A stretch of 36,570 nucleotides of DNA from Parcubacteria group bacterium CG08_land_8_20_14_0_20_48_21 (lineage in GTDB: Bacteria > Patescibacteriota > Patescibacteriia > UBA1544). Positions 18,489-27,684 of this stretch are shown here, in pieces. The DNA is taken from the NCBI GenBank assembly GCA_002774425.1, contig PEYJ01000026.1, forward strand, positions 1 to 36,570, in the 5' to 3' direction. A program made the position numbers and the translations under genes. How positions within the stretch are numbered: the stretch's first letter is position 1; every line of letters begins with the position of its first letter. Below the pieces are notes generated by a model, which saw only the letters and a list, made by a program, of their open reading frames with translations, searched no databases and was not told the DNA's origin.

Positions 18489-19621
18489 ATCGTAGCTTTA
18501 TTGTATGTGTTGAGCGCCTTGTGCAGTTTACGCGTCTGCGCTTCCCAACGAAATTCAGTTTGCGCGCGTTGTTGAGCTGCTGCGCCGAGCGCATGTCTGT
18601 ATGGAATATCACGTAACAGCCTTTGCAGCGCAGATGCAAGCTCTGCATCGCTTGCGACCACTATACCCGTACGTTGGTGCTGCACGGCTTCCGGTGATCC
18701 ACCGGTATTTCCGGCAACGGAGGGTACACCGAATAATGCCGCTTCAAGATAGACAAGCCCAAATCCTTCCCTATCGCCAGAGATATCTCTGTTCGGCATG
18801 GCAAAAACTGCGGCATGGGCAAAGTGTGTTGCCAGCACAGAATCAGTAACCGCTCCCAAAAAGTGTACACGACCCCTGATGCCGGGATGGCGTTGCGCGA
18901 TGCTCGTATACTGTGCTTGGAGTCGCGCACGTTCATCCCCTTCGCCGATAAGTACGTAGTGTGCATCAGGTACAGCGGCACATACGCGAGGCAGCATGGC
19001 AAGTACCCGGTCAAACCCCTTTCTTTTGACGAGGCGTCCGACGGAAAGTATATACGGTTTGCCCGCGTAGGATACAGTAAGCGCGACGGCTTGGCGCAGC
19101 TCGCGCGTAAGGTCGGTGGGGCATGGGTAGACCACGATAGTGTGGTGTATGCGCGCGCCGTTTGCCAGCGCAAGTTGTTCAGTTGCACGACTATTTGCCA
19201 CAACCACAGAAGCTCGTAAGAGTACCATGCGCGCCAATCTTTTTTTTCTCCCTTGGAGTATACCCATATCCATGCCGTGCACAAATACAACGTAGGGAGT
19301 TCCAAAAAACAGCGACAGGATAAGCGCAACCGTACCTATCGGTAAAAGCTGTCCTGCCCACAACACCGTACAGTGATTCTTGCGCATAGCGGCTCGTATG
19401 GTAAAAAACGCGCGTAGCCATCGCGGCCAAATCCATTGTGGCCACAAGAGTTTTTTACGCAATACGGGTGTCGCAAGATTGTCGGTATATCCGGGAGCAG
19501 GCACGGTTAAAACCATGACCGTGCCCTGTGAAAAGCTTTTCACTAATTCGCTGTAATAGCGCGCAACGCCGCCAAAAGCGGGTGGAAAATCAAGCGTTAC
19601 CAATAAGTTTTTTTGTGCCAT
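18476..19621 (-). CDS. Glycosyltransferase family 4
   Basis: LVTLDFPPAFGGVARYYSEL, YILSVGRLVKRKGFDRVLAMLP, EGFGLVYLEAALFGVPSVAGNTGGSPEAV. Start moved from 19786 to MAQKN at 19621. Confidence 0.9.
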   Translation of the reverse strand: MAQKNLLVTLDFPPAFGGVARYYSELVKSFSQGTVMVLTVPAPGYTDNLATPVLRKKLLWPQWIWPRWLRAFFTIRAAMRKNHCTVLWAGQLLPIGTVALILSLFFGTPYVVFVHGMDMGILQGRKKRLARMVLLRASVVVANSRATEQLALANGARIHHTIVVYPCPTDLTRELRQAVALTVSYAGKPYILSVGRLVKRKGFDRVLAMLPRVCAAVPDAHYVLIGEGDERARLQAQYTSIAQRHPGIRGRVHFLGAVTDSVLATHFAHAAVFAMPNRDISGDREGFGLVYLEAALFGVPSVAGNTGGSPEAVQHQRTGIVVASDAELASALQRLLRDIPYRHALGAAAQQRAQTEFRWEAQTRKLHKALNTYNKATICIT

Positions 19622-19632
19622 AAGCCAGTGTA

Positions 19633-21081
19633 TTAAGAAGCCCGCCAATGCAGAAAACGCCGTAATTGCCGCATATCTTCCGCTGAAAATCCTTTGAGCA
19701 GCGCAAAAAAAGATATGAAAATAGGTGCGCCAACGAGCATGGTAACCGGAAACCAGACCCATGGTCGTATCAAGAGGATGCCGCAAGCCATGCCCAATGT
19801 CGCGATTGATGATTTAAGGAATAAATCTTTGTAGAACCTATCGCTTTGGGAGAGGGTGGTACGCGTTTCCCAATAGCCGAGAGCGGCAAGGCAGATGTAG
19901 GTAATGAGTCCCGCGCCACTCGCGCCAATAAAACTGAAACGCGGAATCAGCGCGAGGTTTAAGAGAATATTCACCACCATCACTATGCCAAAATTGCGTG
20001 TATTGGTAACCTGCCGGTCAGTTGCATTCAGCAACGCGCCAAACGGAAACGAGAGAAATACGAATGGTAAGGAAAGAATGAGGATACGTAATGCGGGAAC
20101 ACTTGCAGCGTACGTTGCGCCGTACAGCAGGGTAATGCATTCAGGTGCGAGTAGGTATATGCCGATTGCGGTGGGCAGCGCAAAAATCCACAAATAAAAA
20201 ATATTCTGCTTGAATATCTTCGCAAGCCTATCCGGTGCATGCGCGTACGCGCGGCTCATTGCCGGATACATTGCCGCCCCGAATGCCATCGGTAAAAATT
20301 GTAGCGCAAAGGTCAGTTTATAAGGAACGCTGTAGAGTCCTACCGCCACAGTATCCTTCATGATACCAAGAAGCACGGTATCAAGATATGAATATATTTT
20401 TACAAATATACCGGCAAGCGCGAAGGGAAACGCGATGCGCAGCAGCCGTAACGCGTCAGACAGACGGTAGGAAGACCACGAGCATACATAGCCAAGCCGC
20501 CGCAGCACCATGTAGCCAGCGTAACCTACATTAGCTATGCTTGCCGCCATCAATACCGCCATAAGTGCCAGGAGATCAGTTCCTTGGTACATGAGCCATC
20601 CACCGACAACGACAACACCGAGTTGATAGATCGCCATTGCGATACTTTCATAGCGCAAATTTTGCCTCCCCCGCAATATGCCGTAGAACAAGAGTGCAAA
20701 CATATCGGCGCACATGACGATAGCTGCAAGTATAATGAGCACGACTGTATCGCTGGGGTATCCGCCGAGAAAGACCGCTAGTGCAATAATCGCCAAGGTC
20801 AGTACGGTGAGCGTGAGCTTCGTGGGAAACGCGGTTGAAAAAAGTTTTTGCAGCGCGTCTTCTGATTTTGAAGTTTCGCGAATAATGTATGAAGATACAC
20901 CAAAATCCGTCAGCATGCTAAACAACAGGGTAAAGGAAATCGCAAACGAATACCTGCCAACATCTTCAACTCCAAAAGATCGGGCAAGTGCGATAAAATA
21001 AAAAAAAGCAAGTACTTTTTGAAATATCAGCGACGCCGTATACACGGTCGTATTGTTGAAAATCGTCTGTCTTTGCACCAT
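19633..21081 (-). CDS. Flippase / polysaccharide biosynthesis (Wzx-like, MOP superfamily) protein
   Basis: MVQRQTIFNNTTVYTASLIFQKVLAFFYFIALARSFGVEDVGRYSFA; ~14 TM segments; start moved from 21156 to 21081. Confidence 0.9.
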   Translation of the reverse strand: MVQRQTIFNNTTVYTASLIFQKVLAFFYFIALARSFGVEDVGRYSFAISFTLLFSMLTDFGVSSYIIRETSKSEDALQKLFSTAFPTKLTLTVLTLAIIALAVFLGGYPSDTVVLIILAAIVMCADMFALLFYGILRGRQNLRYESIAMAIYQLGVVVVGGWLMYQGTDLLALMAVLMAASIANVGYAGYMVLRRLGYVCSWSSYRLSDALRLLRIAFPFALAGIFVKIYSYLDTVLLGIMKDTVAVGLYSVPYKLTFALQFLPMAFGAAMYPAMSRAYAHAPDRLAKIFKQNIFYLWIFALPTAIGIYLLAPECITLLYGATYAASVPALRILILSLPFVFLSFPFGALLNATDRQVTNTRNFGIVMVVNILLNLALIPRFSFIGASGAGLITYICLAALGYWETRTTLSQSDRFYKDLFLKSSIATLGMACGILLIRPWVWFPVTMLVGAPIFISFFALLKGFSAEDMRQLRRFLHWRAS

Positions 21082-21150
21082 AGGTTCAACTTCTAGTATA
21101 CGAGATAGGCGGTGAATCGGCAAGAGATTGCGCGAGGCGCATGAGATACA

Positions 21151-21179
21151 AAACACCCCGTTGACAAAACGGGGTGTTT
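21151..21179 (-). terminator. Intrinsic terminator-like hairpin after rpsI
   Basis: 12-bp perfect stem AAACACCCCGTT/AACGGGGTGTTT with 5-nt loop; on the minus strand the arm is followed by a short T-rich stretch (GTGTTTTGTAT). Confidence 0.65.
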
Positions 21180-21192
21180 ACTATTTCTCGCA

Positions 21193-21648
21193 TTAACGTT
21201 TGCTGAATTGCGGAGCGCGACGGGCTTTTTTGAGACCGAATTTCTTGCGTTCTTTTTCACGCGGATCGCGCGTTGTGTAGCCTACTTTTTTCAGTGCTTT
21301 TTTAAAGACGGGATTAAGCTGTATGAGCGCTCGGGCTATACCGTGGCGCACCGCTTCGGCCTGTCCGCGCACACCGCCACCCGTAACCCGCGCAGATACA
21401 TCAAGCTTATCGGTTTGCCCGACCGTGGTGAGCGCATCCAGGACAATCTGCTGGCCCATAGCGGAAAAATATTCCGCCAACGGCTTTGCATTCACCTCTA
21501 TAGTACCTTTGCCGCGTTTATAAACACGTACCGTTGCCGTAGATCGCTTTCTGCGTCCTACCGCATATAAATAGGTATTCTTTCCCGGTACGGCTGTCTT
21601 AACATCTTTATCTTTCACGGGTGCTTCTTTTTTTACTGATGCTACCAT
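21193..21648 (-). CDS. rpsI: 30S ribosomal protein S9 (uS9) with N-terminal extension
   Basis: YAVGRRKRSTATVRVYKRGKGTIEVN ... DPREKERKKFGLKKARRAPQFSKR. Confidence 0.97.
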   Translation of the reverse strand: MVASVKKEAPVKDKDVKTAVPGKNTYLYAVGRRKRSTATVRVYKRGKGTIEVNAKPLAEYFSAMGQQIVLDALTTVGQTDKLDVSARVTGGGVRGQAEAVRHGIARALIQLNPVFKKALKKVGYTTRDPREKERKKFGLKKARRAPQFSKR

Positions 21649-21650
21649 AC

Positions 21651-22037
21651 TTATGCGTTAACAATTAAGCGCTTGAGCATATCTTTTTTAAATTTTTTTG
21701 CAGGAAGCATACGAGAAACTGCGCGGCGTATCGTACTTCCCGGATCTTGCGCTACCACATCCTGTATTTTTTTTATCCGCAGTCCGCCCGGATGGCCGGT
21801 ATGGCGGATATAGTTTTTTTGCTCTATCTTCTTGCCGGTGTAGGTAACCTGTGCGGCATGCATCACTGTTACCGCATCTCCCATATCCCGGTGCGGCGCA
21901 TACGTAGCCTTATGCTTTCCCAATAGCAACGCCGCAATGGTACTCGCAAGACGTCCAAGCGGTTCACCGGTCGCATCAAGGGTATGCTGTGCACGTTCTA
22001 TCTTGTGCGCATAATGCGTGCTTTGTGTTCTCGTCAT
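21651..22037 (-). CDS. rplM: 50S ribosomal protein L13 (uL13)
   Basis: LDATGEPLGRLASTIAALLLGKHKATYAPHRDMGD...KKIEQKNYIRHTGHPGGLR. Confidence 0.96.
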   Translation of the reverse strand: MTRTQSTHYAHKIERAQHTLDATGEPLGRLASTIAALLLGKHKATYAPHRDMGDAVTVMHAAQVTYTGKKIEQKNYIRHTGHPGGLRIKKIQDVVAQDPGSTIRRAVSRMLPAKKFKKDMLKRLIVNA

Positions 22038-22046
22038 AATATGTTG

Positions 22047-22397
22047 CTAGACAAATTCAATAGTAACCACCGGAGCGCCATCTCCCGCACGATAGCCCAT
22101 GGGCACAATACGTGTATAGCCGCCGTTGCGCGTTTTGTATCGAGGACCGAGCACTTCCATAACCTTTTTAACAGAATTTTCGGTTGCAAGCTTGGGAATA
22201 AGTGTGCGGCGGTCCGTGAGACGCCCTCCTTTTCCGGTTGTTACGATCTTTTCTATGTATGGTTGCACCGCTTTTGCCTTTGCCCGCGTAGTTTGTACGC
22301 GCTCATACAAAACCAAGCTCGTTGCCAGATTGCGCAAAAGCGCTTTTCGGGGAGCTGCCGCACGCCCTAATTTTCCTCGTATCTTTCTATGACGCAT
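22047..22397 (-). CDS. rplQ: 50S ribosomal protein L17 (bL17)
   Basis: MRHRKIRGKLGRAAAPRKALLRNLATSLVLYERVQTTRAKAKAVQPYIEKIVT. Confidence 0.97.
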   Translation of the reverse strand: MRHRKIRGKLGRAAAPRKALLRNLATSLVLYERVQTTRAKAKAVQPYIEKIVTTGKGGRLTDRRTLIPKLATENSVKKVMEVLGPRYKTRNGGYTRIVPMGYRAGDGAPVVTIEFV

Positions 22398-22415
22398 ATA
22401 GGGTAAGCAAATACG

Positions 22416-23240
22416 TTAAGCGGTCTTATCCTTTTTTCTTGTTGTTGATTTAACTTTTTTCTCCTTTTTGGAGGTATGCTTAGTCTCCACTTGCTCCTCT
22501 TCGGGCTCCGTGAGCGTTTCCTTTGCAACCTGTGTTTCCGCATCAGCTTCCTTGCCAATTACCACTTGCACGTGATCACGCAGTACTTTGGCGCTTTCAC
22601 GTACAGCTTCCTCCGGGGTAAGCGACCCATCAGTCGTTACGGTGAGCAAGAGTTTATCAAAATTAGTCATCTGCCCGACACGCACATTCTCCACTTTAAA
22701 TGAAACTTTTTGCACCGGATTGAACATCGAGTCAATGGAGATCATGCCAATATCCAGTTTCTGGCGATCTCGCGCCTCGGTCGGTACGTATCCCTGTCCT
22801 TTTTCCACCACTACATCCAGTTCAAAAACGGCTGTTGCGGAAGTGAGTGTGGCAACGGGAAAGTCCGGATTAAGAACCTCAACTTGACTGTCCTTCGCAA
22901 AATCCTTACAGGTGAGCGATTTTTCTCCCTTGGCTTTCATGGTGAGGGTTACCGGCTCATTTGCATGCATTTTAAAACGAAGCTTTTTTAAATTCAGCAT
23001 GATCTCCACCGCATCTTCCTTTACACCGGGTATGGTGGAAAACTCATGAGCAACACCCTTAATTTTAAATGAGGTAACTGCGGATCCTTCAAGAGTTGAA
23101 AGCAGTACGCGGCGAAGAGCGTTGCCAAGGGTAGTGCCGTAACCGGGAAAACAGCTGGAAAGTTCCATAGTAGCTGTATGCGCTTCCTTTTCAGCGGTAA
23201 AAACAATTTTTTCGGGAAGTGGAACGTGTTGCATAGACAT
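22416..23240 (-). CDS. rpoA: DNA-directed RNA polymerase subunit alpha lacking a recognisable C-terminal domain
   Basis: FPGYGTTLGNALRRVLLSTLEGSAVTSFKIKGVAHEFSTIPGVKEDAVEIMLNLK; ends in a charged tail KHTSKKEKKVKSTTRKKDKTA. Confidence 0.96.
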   Translation of the reverse strand: MSMQHVPLPEKIVFTAEKEAHTATMELSSCFPGYGTTLGNALRRVLLSTLEGSAVTSFKIKGVAHEFSTIPGVKEDAVEIMLNLKKLRFKMHANEPVTLTMKAKGEKSLTCKDFAKDSQVEVLNPDFPVATLTSATAVFELDVVVEKGQGYVPTEARDRQKLDIGMISIDSMFNPVQKVSFKVENVRVGQMTNFDKLLLTVTTDGSLTPEEAVRESAKVLRDHVQVVIGKEADAETQVAKETLTEPEEEQVETKHTSKKEKKVKSTTRKKDKTA

Positions 23241-23255
23241 AAAGGTGCAATAATG

Positions 23256-23867
23256 TTAGCGTGAATAAAATTCAACGATCATTTGTGCATTGAATACTTG
23301 CTCACCTTCCGCAACTACTGGATCGCCAATCACCTTTGCCTCGCGCTTTTCCCTATCATAGGTGAGCCAGCTCGGGAGATGCGCATCTTTGGATTGCGCT
23401 TCAATTTGTTGCGCAAGCGCTGTTTTCTGCACATGAGGATGCAGGGTGATGCGGTCGCCGTCGCACACTTGATATGATGGTATGTCAACTTTTTTTCCGT
23501 TAATCAAAAAATGTCCGTGGTTAACCCATTGTCGCGCTTGCGCGCGCGATGTGGCATATCCCAAGCGGAACACGACATTGTCCAAACGCGATTCCAACAT
23601 TTTTTGCAGTACCATTCCCGTCTCTTTTTTACTTTTGCGTGCACGCTCAACATACGTGCGAAACTGTTTTTCCATCATGCCGTACAACCATTTCGCTTTT
23701 TGCTTTTCCAGCAGCTGCTGACCGTAACCGGTCAAACGAGGTGTACCCAGGGGTCCGTGCTGACCCGGCCGATACGGGCGTTTTTGCGCAGGACATTTTT
23801 TGTAGGAACAAAGTTTTGTCCCCATTTTTCTGCACAGGTGGTGTTTTGGTCCGAGAATTCTTGCCAT
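23256..23867 (-). CDS. rpsD: 30S ribosomal protein S4 (uS4)
   Basis: MARILGPKHHLCRKMGTKLC...RPGQHG...ESRLDNVVFRLGYATSRAQARQWVNHGHFLINGKKVDIPSY. Confidence 0.97.
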   Translation of the reverse strand: MARILGPKHHLCRKMGTKLCSYKKCPAQKRPYRPGQHGPLGTPRLTGYGQQLLEKQKAKWLYGMMEKQFRTYVERARKSKKETGMVLQKMLESRLDNVVFRLGYATSRAQARQWVNHGHFLINGKKVDIPSYQVCDGDRITLHPHVQKTALAQQIEAQSKDAHLPSWLTYDREKREAKVIGDPVVAEGEQVFNAQMIVEFYSR

Positions 23868-23893
23868 AACGTTTGTGTATACTAGAGACGAAA

Positions 23894-24421
23894 TTATATT
23901 CTGCGTGGTTTCGGCGGCCTACAGCCATTATGCGGCATGGGCGTAATGTCTTTGATAGCGGTAACATTGAGCCCCTGCGCGTGCAGAGCGCGAATCGCAC
24001 CCTCGCGACCCGCTCCTATACCTTTGACGAACGCACGCACCTCTTTCATGCCAAAGGGAGCAAGATGATCCACCGCATCCCGCACCACAACACTTGCGGC
24101 GTAAGGCGTGGATTTTTTTGGTCCTCTAAATCCCATTTTCCCCGCACTGGATGCCGCAACAGCATTACCCTGTAAATCCGTAAACGTAACAATGGTATTG
24201 TTATAGGTTGCATGCACAAATACTTTTCCCTGCGGCAATGAACGTACCTGTTTTTTCTTTTTTTTCTTCTTGCCCGTAGATGTCTTTGCTACCGCTTTTT
24301 TAGCGGGTGTAAATGCGGTTTCCACCCCGAGTAAATCCGCAACAGACGGCTCTTTTGCCGGTTGCGCATCGGTAGTTTCGCTTTTTACGGTATGCGGTTG
24401 TTTTTTTGTGATATCTTCCAT
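23894..24421 (-). CDS. rpsK: 30S ribosomal protein S11 (uS11) with long N-terminal extension
   Basis: GKVFVHATYNNTIVTFTDLQGNAVAASSAGKMGFRGPKKSTPYAA...TPMPHNGCRPPKPRRI. Confidence 0.97.
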   Translation of the reverse strand: MEDITKKQPHTVKSETTDAQPAKEPSVADLLGVETAFTPAKKAVAKTSTGKKKKKKKQVRSLPQGKVFVHATYNNTIVTFTDLQGNAVAASSAGKMGFRGPKKSTPYAASVVVRDAVDHLAPFGMKEVRAFVKGIGAGREGAIRALHAQGLNVTAIKDITPMPHNGCRPPKPRRI

Positions 24422-24434
24422 AAATGCTCAATGA

Positions 24435-24827
24435 TTATGTTTTCTGTCCGGTTTTTGTACGGCCGCTTCCCATGGTTCTGCGAACATTTCCACGCACAGT
24501 GCGCGAATTAGTCTTGGTGCGTTGCCCCCGGGCGGGAAGATGCCGTTTGTGGCGCAGCCCTCTGTACGCATTGATTTCTATCAAGCGCTTAATATCCATG
24601 AGCCGCTCCCTTTTTAAATCTCCCTCAACGACAAGTTTTTTTTCAATGACTTCACGCAGTTTCTGTTCATCATCAGGAGAAATATCCTTAACCTTCGTAT
24701 CAAAATTTATACCCAGATCGGAAAGAATCGTACGCGATCGCGTCACGCCAATACCGTAAATTGCGGTAAGCGCGCGTTCTATGCGTTTCTGTTGCGGAAG
24801 CACGATGCCTGCGATACGAATGGCCAT
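24435..24827 (-). CDS. rpsM: 30S ribosomal protein S13 (uS13)
   Basis: MAIRIAGIVLPQQKRIERALTAIYGIG...RGLRHKRHLPARGQRTKTNSRT. Confidence 0.97.
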   Translation of the reverse strand: MAIRIAGIVLPQQKRIERALTAIYGIGVTRSRTILSDLGINFDTKVKDISPDDEQKLREVIEKKLVVEGDLKRERLMDIKRLIEINAYRGLRHKRHLPARGQRTKTNSRTVRGNVRRTMGSGRTKTGQKT

Positions 24828-24925
24828 AGAAATTACGTATGACGTACAACTGACAATTGATAATACACAACTTTTTATTATTTTCTGCGTAGTAAAGCGA
24901 CACGCTTCCGACCGGACAACCCGTT

Positions 24926-25039
24926 TTACCCTTGTCGCTGTTTATGTTTCGGGTTTTTGCACACAACATGCACGCGCCCCTTGCGGCGCACGGTGCGGCA
25001 TTCCTTGCACATTTTTTTTACCGAAGCCCGTACTTTCAT
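24926..25039 (-). CDS. rpmJ: 50S ribosomal protein L36 (bL36), absent from the ORF track because of its size
   Basis: Manual minus-strand translation: [37 protein letters not shown], 37 aa with the CxxC...C...H zinc ribbon, between infA and rpsM. Confidence 0.95.
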   Translation of the reverse strand: MKVRASVKKMCKECRTVRRKGRVHVVCKNPKHKQRQG

Positions 25040-25042
25040 AGA

Positions 25043-25282
25043 CTAATAGCGGTATACGACTCTTCCTTTTGTCAGATCATAAGGCGTCATTTCAACCTTG
25101 ACCTTATCTCCCGGCAACAGACGTATCTTGTACATGCGTAATTTTCCGGAAAGGTGCGCAAGAATTTCATGCCCGTTTTCAAGCCGTATCTTAAATGTGG
25201 CTCCGGGCAACAACTCCAGTACTTCCCCGTTAAATTCAATAAAACCTTTATTTTGCGCTTTTGACGGTTTGTCGTGTAACAT
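25043..25282 (-). CDS. infA: Translation initiation factor IF-1
   Basis: [63 protein letters not shown]. Confidence 0.97.
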   Translation of the reverse strand: MLHDKPSKAQNKGFIEFNGEVLELLPGATFKIRLENGHEILAHLSGKLRMYKIRLLPGDKVKVEMTPYDLTKGRVVYRY

Positions 25283-25304
25283 GTCTCATTTGCAAACGAA
25301 TCTT

Positions 25305-25332
25305 AGTGTAGCAAAAATAAAAATCTTTGCAA
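25305..25332 (-). promoter_or_regulatory. Candidate promoter TTGCAA-N16-TACACT for the infA-ribosomal operon
   Basis: Minus-strand -35 at 25332-25327 and -10 at 25310-25305, just upstream of infA. Confidence 0.45.
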
Positions 25333-25414
25333 GAGCCTTTGCCAAGATTCTCTTAAAGAATACTAACTACCGTATTTTGGAGCATGACCATTTCGTGAAA
25401 GAAATTATAACACA

Positions 25415-27223
25415 CTAGACATCTTTGTCAAGTAGTACGGCTTTAATGCGTCTGATGCCCGCAGAACTCGCCTCCTCTTTCTTAATTTTGAATACCCCAA
25501 GCTCCCCGGTATGCGTTACGTGTGGACCACCACAAATCTCTTTGCTGAAACCGCCGACCGTGTACACTTTTACTTTTTCTCCGTACTTATGTTCAAACAA
25601 GCCAATGGCTCCCGCCTGCTTAGCTTGGTCTACGGTCATTTCTTCAAAAGTTACCGGCAGGTCATCTCGTATCACCCAATTCACCATGTCTTCCACGCGC
25701 CGCTTTTCCGCATCGGTCATTTTTGCCGCATGGGTAAAATCAAAGCGCAGCCGTTCAGCCGTGATATTACTCCCCTTTTGTTCAACATGATCGCCCAGCA
25801 CGTTGCGCAGCGCTTTGTGCAGTAAGTGGGTTGCGGTATGCAGTTGTGTTGTTTCTTCCCGATGATCGGCAAGGCCGCCGGCAAATTTTTGTTCAGCGCC
25901 TTTTCGGGAAATATCCTGGTGTTTTGCGAGTTCCTGCATAAACCCTTCTTCATCTATCCCCAATCCTTTCTCTTGTGCCAATTCCTTTGTAATCTCAATA
26001 GGAAATCCAAAACTTTGATAGAGGTCAAAGACATCTTTGATAGCAACAGTCTGTAGGTTACGAACCTTTGCATCACGTGCAATTTTATCAAATTCCCGCA
26101 GTCCTTTGTCCAGTGCTTTGGTAAATTTTTCTTCTTCTTGCTTCATTTCATTCCCAATATGCTGCCGGTGTATGTTTAATTCAGGATATGATTCCCACAT
26201 GGTTGCAATAATAGTTTCCACAATGGCACTTGTCCAGCCAAATGCTTCTATGCCAACCTTCCTGCCTTCACGCATAGCTCTGCGAATAAGCCGCCGCAAC
26301 ACATATCCCTGATCAACATTTGAAGGCATAACACCGTCCGCAAGAATGAACGTAGCCGCCCGAAGGTGATCGGCAATAATTCTTTTCGCCCTCCGGTCAT
26401 CTTGATTCGTTAATGTACCCATTGCTTTGAAAAGAGGTGCAAACATATCAGTTTCAAAGACACTCTCTACACCCTGCAATACCATTGCTACCCGTTCAAG
26501 GCCTAATCCCGTATCAACATTGCGTTGCGTGAGCGGCACATAGGAACCGTCCGCCATTTTTTCATACTGCATAAAGACGTCGTTCCATATCTCCACATAC
26601 CGACCGCAGTCGCAATTGATGTGGCATTTCTTTCCATAGGCAGGAGCGTGAGTTTTACCCGTATCGTAAAACATTTCGGTGTCTGGGCCGCAAGGCCCCG
26701 TTTGCCCCGCAGGACCCCACCAATTTTTAGCTTTCGGATACATGAAGATACGATCACCCTCCTTTGCGTCAATTCCCACACCTTTAAAGGCCGTTTTCCA
26801 TATGCGGATAGATTCTGTGTCTTTCGGTGCGTCCGCATCTCCGGTAAAAACCGATACGGACAGTCGATGGGGGTCAATGCCAAGCCACTTTTTTGATGAT
26901 AAAAACTCAAAACTCCAGCGTATCGCATCTTCTTTAAAATAATCGCCAAGCGACCAATTACCCAGCATTTCAAAAAATGTGAGATGACGGTTGTCGCCAA
27001 CCTCGTCAATATCTCCGGTGCGAATGCATTTTTGCGCGTTAGCAAGGCGGGTGCCCCCCGGATGCTTTTCGCCCATGAGATAGGGAACCAGCGGATGCAT
27101 ACCGGCTGTCGTAAACAGCACTGTTGGGTCATTTTCAGGCAACAATGAAGCGGACGGGATAATAGTGTGTCCCTTCTCTGTAAAAAAGGAGAGAAATTTT
27201 TCGCGTATTTCACTTGATCTCAT
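25415..27223 (-). CDS. alaS: Alanine--tRNA ligase, short form lacking C-Ala
   Basis: FFTEKGHTIIPSASLLPENDPTVLFTTAGMHPLVPYLMGEKHP; editing motifs HTATHLLHKALR and CGGPHVTHTGELG; ends at SSAGIRRIKAVLLDKDV. Confidence 0.96.
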   Translation of the reverse strand: MRSSEIREKFLSFFTEKGHTIIPSASLLPENDPTVLFTTAGMHPLVPYLMGEKHPGGTRLANAQKCIRTGDIDEVGDNRHLTFFEMLGNWSLGDYFKEDAIRWSFEFLSSKKWLGIDPHRLSVSVFTGDADAPKDTESIRIWKTAFKGVGIDAKEGDRIFMYPKAKNWWGPAGQTGPCGPDTEMFYDTGKTHAPAYGKKCHINCDCGRYVEIWNDVFMQYEKMADGSYVPLTQRNVDTGLGLERVAMVLQGVESVFETDMFAPLFKAMGTLTNQDDRRAKRIIADHLRAATFILADGVMPSNVDQGYVLRRLIRRAMREGRKVGIEAFGWTSAIVETIIATMWESYPELNIHRQHIGNEMKQEEEKFTKALDKGLREFDKIARDAKVRNLQTVAIKDVFDLYQSFGFPIEITKELAQEKGLGIDEEGFMQELAKHQDISRKGAEQKFAGGLADHREETTQLHTATHLLHKALRNVLGDHVEQKGSNITAERLRFDFTHAAKMTDAEKRRVEDMVNWVIRDDLPVTFEEMTVDQAKQAGAIGLFEHKYGEKVKVYTVGGFSKEICGGPHVTHTGELGVFKIKKEEASSAGIRRIKAVLLDKDV

Positions 27224-27336
27224 AGTATTGCGTCTGCAACGAGTATATGGCAGAATACCTCTATTGGCAAGCCATCATACATCCCGTAACCTTAATGGCA
27301 CTCCTTTTATCGCACTTTACCACCCGAGGAGATACC

Positions 27337-27684
27337 ATGGGCTTTCGCATACAAGAATCATCAACGAATCGTATCGCGCGCATGTTTGCCTCTGTACTTT
27401 CAGAAATTAAGGAAATCCGTTGGCATAAAGCTATTAAGGCACCCAATGCGCATGTCGTTACTTTAGAAACACCTTCCGAAACCTTGCAAAAGCAGCTACT
27501 TGCGCAATTGGCACATTTTGCTTCCCAGGATGCCGAAGCTCTCTGTCAGGCGCTGATTATTCTTTTGAAGCTTCCGAATGAGTCGCGCATCTATAGATGG
27601 GAACGTTTCTTTGATAAGACTGCATACGGTATGCAGATCGGCTATGCATCTGATGCGCGGTGTCATCACTTCATTGGCGGATAA
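27337..27684 (+). CDS. Hypothetical protein
   Basis: MGFRIQESSTNRIARMFASVLSEIKEIRWHK...; ATG preceded by GAGGAG Shine-Dalgarno; start moved from 27247. Confidence 0.6.
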   Translation: MGFRIQESSTNRIARMFASVLSEIKEIRWHKAIKAPNAHVVTLETPSETLQKQLLAQLAHFASQDAEALCQALIILLKLPNESRIYRWERFFDKTAYGMQIGYASDARCHHFIGG

